Part shown: in pieces, positions 1-5,318 of the stretch
Numbering within the stretch: position 1 is the first letter of the stretch
How the letters are laid out: each line of letters begins with the position of its first letter
Source: Opitutaceae bacterium
GTDB lineage: Bacteria > Verrucomicrobiota > Verrucomicrobiia > Opitutales > Opitutaceae
Length of the DNA stretch: 20,150 nt
Direction: 5' to 3'
Assembly (NCBI GenBank): GCA_009919985.1
Contig: RGAX01000026.1
Coordinates: 1 to 20,150, forward strand
Position numbers and translations under genes: made by a program
The notes under the pieces: model-generated
The model's input: the letters and a program-made list of their open reading frames with translations, nothing else
Told to the model about the DNA's origin: nothing
The model's database searches: none

Positions 1-2
1 AG

Positions 3-116
3 CTGATCGCCGAAGGCCACAAGTTCGAATCGGAGACGGATACCGAAGTCGTCGCCCACCTCGTCGAGCGGATTGTCGCCCAAGCCGAGTCGGCGCTCAC
101 CATAGTTTCTTCATGA
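3..116 (+). pseudogene. glmS: GlmS-like fragment (glutaminase-domain piece, truncated)
   Basis: The window opens inside a reading frame whose 37 visible codons contain GHKFESETDTEVVAHLVE. This matches the conserved part of the N-terminal glutamine amidotransferase domain of glucosamine-6-phosphate synthase (GlmS), roughly residues 100-125 of about 600. In an intact GlmS several hundred residues follow, including the two SIS isomerase domains. Here the frame stops only about 19 codons later at TGA 114-116. The visible gene is therefore a remnant, a frameshifted copy or a junction artefact. The TGA overlaps the ATG of the next gene (ATGA). The 5' part lies outside the window, so the intact length is unknown. 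The family match rests on one motif block. Confidence 0.5.
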
Positions 117-1078
117 CTCCCGCCACCGCTTCCTCGATCCACGGCAACTGGGCCACGCTTCTCCTGCCGATCAACCGCGACGACTCCATCGACTACGGCC
201 TGCTCGCCGCCGAGCTCGACCACTTCATCGCCGCGCGAGTCAACGGCATTTACTCCAACGGCAGCGCCGGTGAATTCTACACGCAGACCGAAGACGAGTT
301 CGACCGCGTGAGCGCGCTGCTCGCCGAGCACTGCGAGCGCGCCGGGATGCCATTCCAGATTGGCGCCTGCCACATGAGCCCGCAGCTTTCACGCGAGCGC
401 ATCCGCCGCGCCAAGGCCCTGCGCCCTTCGGCCTTTCAGGTCATCCTCCCGGACTGGTTTTCGCCGACGTTCGAGGAGATCGTTGCGTTCCTCGAGACGC
501 TTGCGGCCGAAGCCGCCCCCGTGCCGCTCGTCGTGTACAACCCGCCCCACGCCAAACGCCACCTCGCACCCGCGGAGTGGGCAGAACTCGTCGCTCACAA
601 CCGCGCCATCGTCGGCATGAAAGTCCCCGGCGGGGACGAAGCGTGGTATCGGGCGATGCAACCGACTATGCGGGAGGTTTCGGTGTTCATACCGGGCCAC
701 ACCTTGGCGAGCGGCCTCGCTCGCGGCGCTCGCGGTGCTTATTCGAACGTGGCCTGCCTCAGCCCCAAAGGAGGGCAGGCGTGGTACGAACTCTGCCTTC
801 GGGATCCCGTCGCGGGGATCGAATTCGAGCAGGCAGTCCAGACCTTCTGGGCCACCCATGTCGTTCCTCTGATCTCACAAGACAAGCTTGCCAATATGGC
901 GGCGGACAAGGCCAACGCGGTCGCTGGAAACTGGCTGCCCGGGATTCACCCTCGCCTACGTTGGCCCTACCGCAGCGCGACATTGGAACGATGTTCCGCG
1001 ATCGGGGCGGCCGCTCGCATCGCCCTGCCGGGCCTATTTGCATGCCCCCGCGAGCCATCCATCGCGAGGTTCACGTGA
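113..1078 (+). CDS. Dihydrodipicolinate synthase family protein (class I aldolase)
   Basis: This 321-residue protein belongs to the DapA/NanA family of Schiff-base (beta/alpha)8-barrel aldolases. GSAGEF at residues 50-55 corresponds to the substrate carboxylate-binding G-[ST]-[ST]-G-E motif. VVYNPP holds the catalytic tyrosine (Y142), and MKVPGG holds the Schiff-base lysine (K170). The C-terminus (WLPGIHPRLRWPY) is typical of family members, so the gene looks full length. Verrucomicrobial paralogues often act on sugar acids or other 2-keto acids, and the sequence alone does not say whether this one makes dihydrodipicolinate. The ATG overlaps the stop of the preceding GlmS-like remnant and has no Shine-Dalgarno sequence. 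No lysine-biosynthesis neighbour adjoins it, so I infer a catabolic or unassigned aldolase rather than DapA itself. Confidence 0.85.
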   Translation: MTPATASSIHGNWATLLLPINRDDSIDYGLLAAELDHFIAARVNGIYSNGSAGEFYTQTEDEFDRVSALLAEHCERAGMPFQIGACHMSPQLSRERIRRAKALRPSAFQVILPDWFSPTFEEIVAFLETLAAEAAPVPLVVYNPPHAKRHLAPAEWAELVAHNRAIVGMKVPGGDEAWYRAMQPTMREVSVFIPGHTLASGLARGARGAYSNVACLSPKGGQAWYELCLRDPVAGIEFEQAVQTFWATHVVPLISQDKLANMAADKANAVAGNWLPGIHPRLRWPYRSATLERCSAIGAAARIALPGLFACPREPSIARFT

Positions 1079-1715
1079 GTTGCTTGTTGGCATGTGCGCA
1101 CGACCATCAATTCCGGATTGTCCGCCGAATGAACTTCAACCCCGTGGCCGAAGTGGCGCGGATCCTCCGATTGGCATCTGAGAACTCCGGCCGGTCGCCT
1201 CTACAAACCCTCACAGACACGTTCACTGGAGACTTCGGCGAGTTTCCCCTTTGAAACACACCGATTAGCGCAACTTTGGTTCGATTGAAATCGCGCTCCC
1301 TCCGCCGGCCTCCGCCAAGCCTACGGCTGGCAGGCCGAATCCAGCAGCTGGCTTACGTCAGCCGGACAACGATGGAAACGCTGCGGAGGCCCGTAAGGTC
1401 AAATAGCTCATGTGACCTCGCGGTGATAGAAGTTCTGGGTCCGTCAGTGGAACTCGCGGCTTCTGATCGTGCTGGATAAACGGCCGATGCAGTCGGCTGC
1501 TGCCAAGAGTCGCCGCGCGGATGTGGGCGTCCCGAATAGGTGCGTCTCGGGAACACGCGGCTCGGCTGAAACATCGATCAACGACTTGCGGAGGGCAGAT
1601 TGTTCGTCGCCACCTCAAATCTGGCACCGTCCAGAATACGGTGGGTATATGAACGCGCCAGATTGGCGCACAGGACACCGCCAAACACCGCCCCCCTACT
1701 CTCTCCGTTCCGCTC
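1079..1715. other. Stretch with no recognisable gene
   Basis: About 640 bases between the aldolase gene and the gene remnant at 1716. Short open frames exist on both strands, but none gives a protein-like pattern I recognise, and several overlap one another. One perfect hairpin, gcgcca-gat-tggcgc, lies at 1655-1669. In a window where other intergenic gaps are mostly under 150 bases, this looks like decayed or rearranged DNA next to an insertion sequence. Confidence 0.5.
1655..1669. repeat. Perfect inverted repeat (6-bp arms, 3-bp spacer)
   Basis: The arms gcgcca and tggcgc are separated by gat. It has no T-run on either side, so it is not an intrinsic terminator. It could be an operator half-site pair or chance. 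No gene start is close enough to tie it to regulation. Confidence 0.3.
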
Positions 1716-1905
1716 TCACCACTTTAGCCTCACTAGCTTCCAATCCCCGGTCTCGCTGTTCCAATCGATACCGGTGAAGCCCTTTTCGAGGTCCGGGGCC
1801 ATGCGATCGAATCGAAAGACGTTCGCATCGAGTGCCACCATTTCGGGCGCGTGATTGAAATCAGACAGCCGAAGCAGACTTCGTCCGAGGCCGAGGTGAG
1901 CGGGT
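1716..1905 (-). pseudogene. C-terminal remnant of an unidentified protein, cut by the IS3 element
   Basis: Reading leftwards from the insertion sequence edge, about 62 codons stay open to a TGA at 1716-1718. They encode a protein-like tail (PAHLGLGRSLLRLSDFNH, later FTGIDWNSETGDWKLVRLKW). The wobble positions are GC-rich and the residues W, D, N and F are frequent, as in a genuine coding end rather than a shadow frame. There is no start codon context on this side, because the insertion element supplies the upstream sequence. I do not recognise the family. The matching upstream half may begin on the other side of the element (3186-3240). What is seen is an open, codon-biased tail; that it was inactivated by the element is inference. 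Confidence 0.45.
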
Positions 1906-1941
1906 CCCGAAAACTGGGCCAGGTGGAGTGTTAGTCTTTGG
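1906..1941 (+). repeat. Left terminal inverted repeat of the IS3 element
   Basis: 36 bases starting cccgaaaactgggcca that pair with the right end at 3144-3179 (29 of 36 identical when that end is reverse-complemented). The orfB stop codon at 1931 lies inside this repeat. Confidence 0.8.
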
Positions 1942-2863
1942 CTTGGGTTGATGTGCTGACTGCAGTTGTGGTTGGCAATCCCAAGCGGAAGGACGGACCG
2001 GCTTGGCGGTCCGTCCTGGAGCTTGGGATTGTTAAAGGTTGTTCCGCGGCGAAGCGTTGCGGAGAGAGATAGCCGAGCGAGCTGTGGGGCCGCTCGGCGT
2101 TGTAGTCCTGACGGAAGTCTTCGATCACGACCCGGGCCTCGGTGAGGGTCCAGAGCTGCTCGCGGTTGAGGCATTCGTCGCGGAAGCGGGAGTGGAACGA
2201 TTCGACAAAGCCGTTCTCCCACGGGCTTGCCGGTGTAATGTAGAGGGTCTTGATTTTTTGCTCTGCGAGCCAGCGTTGGAGTTCCTTGGCGATGAACTCC
2301 GGTCCGTTGTCGGAGCGGATGAACTCGGGCGCGCCGTGCAGCGCGATGGCTGCCTTAACCAGCTGGATGACGTCGCTCGAACCGATCTGGCGCTCGGGCC
2401 GCAGCACATGCACCTCCTTAGTGTACTCATCAAGCACGGTGAGCATACGCAGGGCCCCACCATGCACCGTTGAGTCGGCGATAAAGTCCCAGGTCCAGAC
2501 ATGACCGCGATGGTTCGCCTGCGTCGGCAGCCCGGTGGAGGCACCTCGGCGTGGAGTATAACGCCGGGGCGGCGGCACGCGTAGACCTTCGGCTCGCCGA
2601 AGTTTTTGCACCTGCTTGCGGCCGACTTGATAGCCTTCCCCACGCAGCTTCACCGCGATTCGGCGGAAGCCATAGCGCGGATACTTGCGCGACAGTTCGT
2701 GCAGCCGTTTGACCAACCGGGTGTGATCGCTTGTCGGCGGTCGCATCCGATAATGGAAACTCGAGCGTGCCAGTCGCAGGCAACGGCACGCCGTCCGCCC
2801 GGAGCACAACTCGCCTGCCACCACGAAGGCGGCCATCGCTCGTTTGTGTTCCGGGCTCACCAT
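1931..2863 (-). CDS. IS3-family transposase OrfB (DDE integrase domain)
   Basis: This 310-residue frame carries the retroviral-integrase-like catalytic core. An N-terminal HTH_21-type region (YPRYGFRRIAVKLRGEGY, about 61-78) is followed by the rve core with the acidic triad D126 (TWDFIAD), D185 (RSDNGPEF) and E221 (WENGFVESFHSRFRDE). The D-to-E spacing of 35 residues is the IS3 norm. Downstream YNAERPHSSLGYLSP is the typical C-terminal signature. The frame lies -1 relative to orfA and overlaps it by a few bases, so the active OrfAB transposase would come from programmed frameshifting at 2863-2869. Its own ATG (2861-2863) would give OrfB alone. All catalytic residues are present and there are no internal stops, so the element may be active. 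Confidence 0.92.
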   Translation of the reverse strand: MVSPEHKRAMAAFVVAGELCSGRTACRCLRLARSSFHYRMRPPTSDHTRLVKRLHELSRKYPRYGFRRIAVKLRGEGYQVGRKQVQKLRRAEGLRVPPPRRYTPRRGASTGLPTQANHRGHVWTWDFIADSTVHGGALRMLTVLDEYTKEVHVLRPERQIGSSDVIQLVKAAIALHGAPEFIRSDNGPEFIAKELQRWLAEQKIKTLYITPASPWENGFVESFHSRFRDECLNREQLWTLTEARVVIEDFRQDYNAERPHSSLGYLSPQRFAAEQPLTIPSSRTDRQAGPSFRLGLPTTTAVSTSTQAKD

Positions 2864-3123
2864 TTTTTTGCGTTCACCGCCTCCAATACGCGGTTTTTTA
2901 GCAGCGAATCCGCGAGCATCTTCTTTAGCTCCGCGTTCTCTCGTTCGAGTTCCTTCATCCGCCTAGCCTCGTTAACGTCGAGTTGGCCAAACTGCCGTTT
3001 CCAACGATGAAATGTAACCTCGGAGATGTTATGCTCCTTGCTCACTTCCACGATGCTTTTGCCGCCATCGGCTTCCCGCAATATGCGGATCTTCTGTTCG
3101 GTCGTGTATCTTTTGCCTTTCAT
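2857..3123 (-). CDS. IS3-family transposase OrfA (HTH_Tnp_1)
   Basis: This 88-residue protein is the DNA-binding partner of OrfB. Residues 5-45 (YTTEQKIRILREAD...SEVTFHRWKRQFG) form the helix-turn-helix that recognises the terminal repeats. Residues about 55-80 (RMKELERENAELKKMLAD) form a leucine-zipper-like coiled coil used for multimerisation. An AGGA Shine-Dalgarno core lies 9 bases before the ATG at 3121-3123. The protein ends NAKKW, and the codons for AKK form the A7 slippery sequence. Length and architecture match intact IS407-type OrfA proteins. Confidence 0.92.
   Translation of the reverse strand: MKGKRYTTEQKIRILREADGGKSIVEVSKEHNISEVTFHRWKRQFGQLDVNEARRMKELERENAELKKMLADSLLKNRVLEAVNAKKW
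2863..2869 (-). promoter_or_regulatory. A-AAA-AAA slippery site for -1 frameshifting between orfA and orfB
   Basis: On the minus strand the orfA codons GCA-AAA-AAA-TGG-TGA create the heptamer A-AAA-AAA in the zero frame. Slipping back one base enters the orfB frame directly, before the orfA stop at 2857. This is the canonical IS3-family arrangement for making the OrfAB fusion transposase. I did not identify a clear stimulatory pseudoknot. Confidence 0.75.
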
Positions 3124-3143
3124 AGTCTGGGTTCCTTTAATGG

Positions 3144-3179
3144 CCGCAGACTAACATTACAAGTGGCCCAGATTTCGGG
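3144..3179 (-). repeat. Right terminal inverted repeat of the IS3 element
   Basis: On the minus strand it begins cccgaaatctgggcca and continues to ...gttagtctgcgg, mirroring 1906-1941. The repeat lies upstream of orfA, so it probably overlaps the transposase promoter, as is usual for this family. Confidence 0.8.
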
Positions 3180-3185
3180 GGATCA

Positions 3186-3240
3186 CCGCAGTACGCCAAA
3201 CTTACTGGGACGGTCAGGGCGATCGATCAAACGGATACCG
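3186..3240 (-). pseudogene. Possible upstream remnant of the gene split by the IS3 element
   Basis: On the minus strand the bases entering the element read in one frame as PRGIRLIDRPDRPSKFGVLR and then hit a stop made by the element's terminal TGATC. The segment looks protein-like and has the same strand as the remnant at 1716-1905, so the two could be pieces of one interrupted gene. It is short, and the repeat at 3257-3304 abuts it, so a longer coding frame is not preserved. This is a weak call. Confidence 0.25.
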
Positions 3241-3256
3241 CGTGGAAGCCTCAATG

Positions 3257-3304
3257 CTGGTTGCCGTTGGTTGCCCATTTCTGGTTGTCATTGGTTGTGT
3301 GTTT
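3257..3304 (+). repeat. Tandem pair of imperfect 24-bp repeats
   Basis: Two directly adjacent 24-base units, 3257-3280 and 3281-3304, both start ctggttg, carry ttggttg in the middle and end ttt. They agree at about 18 of 24 positions. Each unit is itself built on a tggttg/ttggttg motif. The array lies between the insertion sequence and the tRNA-Val terminator and encodes nothing I recognise. Short GT-rich repeats of this type may be scattered elsewhere in the genome. Confidence 0.55.
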
Positions 3305-3371
3305 AATGTCAAAACAACAAATATTGAATCATCTTGGCTGACGCTAAAAACAGATTCTTGCTCGAAAAACG

Positions 3372-3392
3372 AAAAAACCGCCCGAAGGCGGT
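3372..3392 (-). terminator. Intrinsic terminator after tRNA-Val
   Basis: On the minus strand accgcc-ttcg-ggcggt forms a 6-bp stem with a stable UUCG-type tetraloop and is followed directly by a run of T residues. It lies 6 bases past the encoded CCA end of the tRNA, so it should end the tRNA-Val transcript. Confidence 0.85.
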
Positions 3393-3398
3393 GAAGCG

Positions 3399-3475
3399 TG
3401 GTGGACGCCGAGGGACTCGAACCCCCGACCCTCTCGGTGTAAGCGAGATGCTCTAACCAACTGAGCTAGGCGTCC
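3399..3475 (-). tRNA. tRNA-Val (anticodon TAC), CCA encoded
   Basis: The minus strand folds into a complete cloverleaf. The acceptor stem is GGACGCC/GGCGTCC. The D arm is GCTC...GAGC. The anticodon stem is TCTCG/CGAGA with loop CTTACAC and anticodon TAC. A short variable loop GGGTC follows, and the T arm carries TTCGAGT. Discriminator A is followed by an encoded CCA at 3399-3401. The anticodon reads GUA and related valine codons. The gene lies 114 bases downstream of the asd stop on the same strand and has its own terminator. It could be cotranscribed with asd or have its own promoter, and I see no convincing -35/-10 pair. Confidence 0.95.
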
Positions 3476-3589
3476 AATCCAAGGATTTAGGAGAACCTGC
3501 ACGCGGCTTCCATGACAAGGAATTATTCAAACTCGACTCCGCCCCACCCTAGCCCTTGGCAGTGCCAGAGGTAAGGTTGAAACGAAAAA

Positions 3590-4630
3590 TCATCGACTGG
3601 CCTTGGACCGCAGCCAGCCCTCGCGCACCATAAGTTCAGCATTTTGAAGGGCATTGAGAGCCGCGCCCTTCCAGAGATTGTCGCCGCTGACCCACAAAGA
3701 AAGCCCGTTATCGAGCGCGGAATCTACGCGGATGCGACCAACACCGCACTTTACCTGACGGCTGAAATCCAGCGGCGTCGGGTATACTTGCTTCGAGGGA
3801 TCATCAACCAACTGCGCACCGCCGAACGCGGCGATCGCGGCCCGGGCGGCCTCAACGCTCACCGGCCGCTCAAACTCAGCATTCACCGCCACCGAATGAG
3901 CGCGAACCACGGGAACACGCACGCATGTCGCGGAGACTTTTAGATCGGGCAAGCCCATGATCCTGCGGCTCTCCTCGCGCATCTTTGTTTCCTCTCCCGT
4001 GTAACCATCGTTACCAAACGAATCGACCTGAGGGATGGCGTTAAACGCGATCTGATAAGGATAAACTTTTTTCGTAATCGGTGCGCCTTTAGCGTGAGCT
4101 TGAACCTGGGCTTCAAGCTCATCGATGGCGTCCGCGCCAGTACCAGAGACAGATTGATAAGTAGCCGCAAAATAACGTTTCAAGCCGAACTGCCGATGCA
4201 ACGGCCACAGCGCCATCAACGTCACCGCCGTCGAGCAATTCGGATTAGCGATGATGCCGTGATGATTGCGTAAGCCTTCGGGGTTGATCTCGGGAATCAC
4301 CAAAGGCACCGCTGCGTCCATCCGGTAGGCGGAACTCTTATCGATGACCAAACAGCCGGCCTTCACCGCATCAGGTGCGAGGGCGCGTGTCGTAGCACCA
4401 TCCACGGCAAAAAACGCCACATCGACATCGGCAAAAACACCCGGCCTGGCTTCCTCGACGGTGAATTTTCGGCCGGCGCATTCCACGACCTTGCCCGCCG
4501 AACGCGCCGAAGCGAACAGCCGCAACGAGGCCAACGGGAAATTGCGCCCGAGCAAAAGCGCGAGCAATTCTTGACCGACTGCGCCCGTGGCGCCGACGAT
4601 ACCGACCGTGAAAGATGCCGTCTTGTCCAT
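3590..4630 (-). CDS. asd: Aspartate-semialdehyde dehydrogenase
   Basis: This enzyme reduces aspartyl-4-phosphate to aspartate-4-semialdehyde with NADPH, the branch-point step to lysine/diaminopimelate, threonine and methionine. The 346-residue protein starts MDKTASFTVGIVGATGAVGQ, giving the nucleotide-binding GATGAVG at residues 13-19. IANPNCSTAV carries the catalytic cysteine C132. SVSGTGADAIDELEAQ and the later VPVVRAHSVAVNAEF, with the general-base histidine region, follow. The length is normal. The frame extends 29 codons further upstream to a GTG at 4717, but the Rossmann start and the AAGGA Shine-Dalgarno at 4637-4641, six bases before ATG 4630, fix this start. The 5' end is head-to-head with, or overlaps, the L,D-transpeptidase gene. 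Confidence 0.95.
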   Translation of the reverse strand: MDKTASFTVGIVGATGAVGQELLALLLGRNFPLASLRLFASARSAGKVVECAGRKFTVEEARPGVFADVDVAFFAVDGATTRALAPDAVKAGCLVIDKSSAYRMDAAVPLVIPEINPEGLRNHHGIIANPNCSTAVTLMALWPLHRQFGLKRYFAATYQSVSGTGADAIDELEAQVQAHAKGAPITKKVYPYQIAFNAIPQVDSFGNDGYTGEETKMREESRRIMGLPDLKVSATCVRVPVVRAHSVAVNAEFERPVSVEAARAAIAAFGGAQLVDDPSKQVYPTPLDFSRQVKCGVGRIRVDSALDNGLSLWVSGDNLWKGAALNALQNAELMVREGWLRSKASR

Positions 4631-5165
4631 AAAAAGTCCTTGGGAGTTGTATAACCAAACCCGTGAGCGCCTCGGCATCAAGCCCGCAGACCGCGTGTTA
4701 CTCGTTCGAATTAGCACCGCGACGATGCAATTTTACCGCCAAAATCAGCTCGTCAAAAGCTACGCCATCTCCACCTCAAAACGCCCACCCTCTAACATCA
4801 AGGACTCCCTCGGCACCCCGCGCGGTCTCCACGAAATCGCCGAGCGCATCGGTGCCGGCCAACCCCCGGGCATGGTCTTCAAATCCCGCGTCCCCACCGG
4901 CCGCGATTACCACGAATTCCGAGACGGTGGCGTTCATGACAATCTCATCACCGGCCGCATTCTCTGGCTACGTGGGCTCGAAGCGGGCGTAAATCTCGGC
5001 GGCAAGGTCGACACCTACGAACGCTACGTTTATATCCACGGTACCAATCACGAAGCGCGCATTGGCGAGCCGCTCAGTTCGGGTTGCGTGCTCATGCGCA
5101 ATCTTGAGATCGTTGAGCTCTATGAGGAGGTGCGCGGCGGCGATCACGTGTTGATTGTCGATTAA
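4587..5165 (+). CDS. L,D-transpeptidase (YkuD domain), no signal peptide visible
   Basis: The 192-residue frame carries the YkuD catalytic signature HGTNHEARIGEPLSSGCVLM, with H151, G152 and nucleophile C167 (numbered from the GTG at 4587). Such enzymes form 3-3 cross-links in peptidoglycan or attach proteins to it. The domain core starts at about residue 36 (DRVLLVRISTATMQFY), continues through STSKRPPSN and GTPRGLHEIAERIGAGQPPG, and ends 25 residues after the catalytic cysteine. The start is uncertain. GTG 4587 lies inside asd on the other strand, while TTG 4647 would leave only 16 bases between the two start codons. Neither has a good ribosome-binding site. Neither start gives a hydrophobic export signal, which is odd for a periplasmic enzyme. 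The catalytic motif is intact. Confidence 0.85.
   Translation: MAPTIPTVKDAVLSIKSPWELYNQTRERLGIKPADRVLLVRISTATMQFYRQNQLVKSYAISTSKRPPSNIKDSLGTPRGLHEIAERIGAGQPPGMVFKSRVPTGRDYHEFRDGGVHDNLITGRILWLRGLEAGVNLGGKVDTYERYVYIHGTNHEARIGEPLSSGCVLMRNLEIVELYEEVRGGDHVLIVD
4637..4641 (-). promoter_or_regulatory. Shine-Dalgarno sequence that sets the asd start
   Basis: On the minus strand AAGGA lies six bases before ATG 4628-4630. It supports this start over the upstream in-frame GTG at 4717. Confidence 0.6.
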
Positions 5166-5255
5166 CTCGCGCCTGTTTAAACGATCAGACGTATCGCGTA
5201 AGAGAGGTCCGCAAGCATACGCGCTAAAAATCAGCGCGAGAATCATTACGAAACG

Positions 5256-5289
5256 AAAAACCCCGTGCATCGTTAACTGACGCACGGGG
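5256..5289 (-). terminator. Intrinsic terminator of the mcsA-mcsB-clpC operon
   Basis: On the minus strand ccccgtgc and gcacgggg form a perfect 8-bp stem around a 13-base loop, followed by TTTTT. It begins 30 bases past the clpC stop at 5319. The opposite strand lacks a T-run, so it acts mainly on clpC. The convergent L,D-transpeptidase gene ends about 90 bases away. Confidence 0.85.
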
Positions 5290-5318
5290 TCTTGGTCATC
5301 ATGGCGAAGCCAAGATGA

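Larger units (their letters stand above)
1897..3185 (-). mobile_element. IS3-family insertion sequence (IS407-like), apparently intact
   Basis: The element carries overlapping orfA and orfB on the minus strand, joined by an A7 slippery run, which is the standard IS3-family layout. The ends form an imperfect inverted repeat: 1906-1941 matches the reverse complement of 3144-3179 at 29 of 36 positions, with the shared core cccgaaa-n-ctgggcca. Going outward, the right end finishes in ...ggatca (3185) and the left may begin at tgagcggg (1897), giving TG...CA termini if a 3-base gap is allowed. If not, the core bounds are 1906-3179. No matching target-site duplication is visible (ccgagg on the left, ccgcag on the right). 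The OrfB motifs and the type of OrfA suggest the IS407 subgroup, but I cannot confirm the subgroup without a database. Confidence 0.88.

Noticed and set aside
577..1254. Plus-strand frame overlapping the aldolase gene and extending past it
   Set aside because: The first two thirds are an Arg/Gly-rich shadow of the aldolase. The tail from 1131 (MNFNPVAEVARIL...) is short and matches no family I know.
4968..5285. Minus-strand frame beginning MHGVFRFVMILALIFSAYACG, resembling a small lipoprotein signal
   Set aside because: After about 45 residues the frame runs antisense through the transpeptidase 3' end with no stop before it. Its start also sits inside the clpC terminator hairpin. The hydrophobic stretch is probably coincidental.
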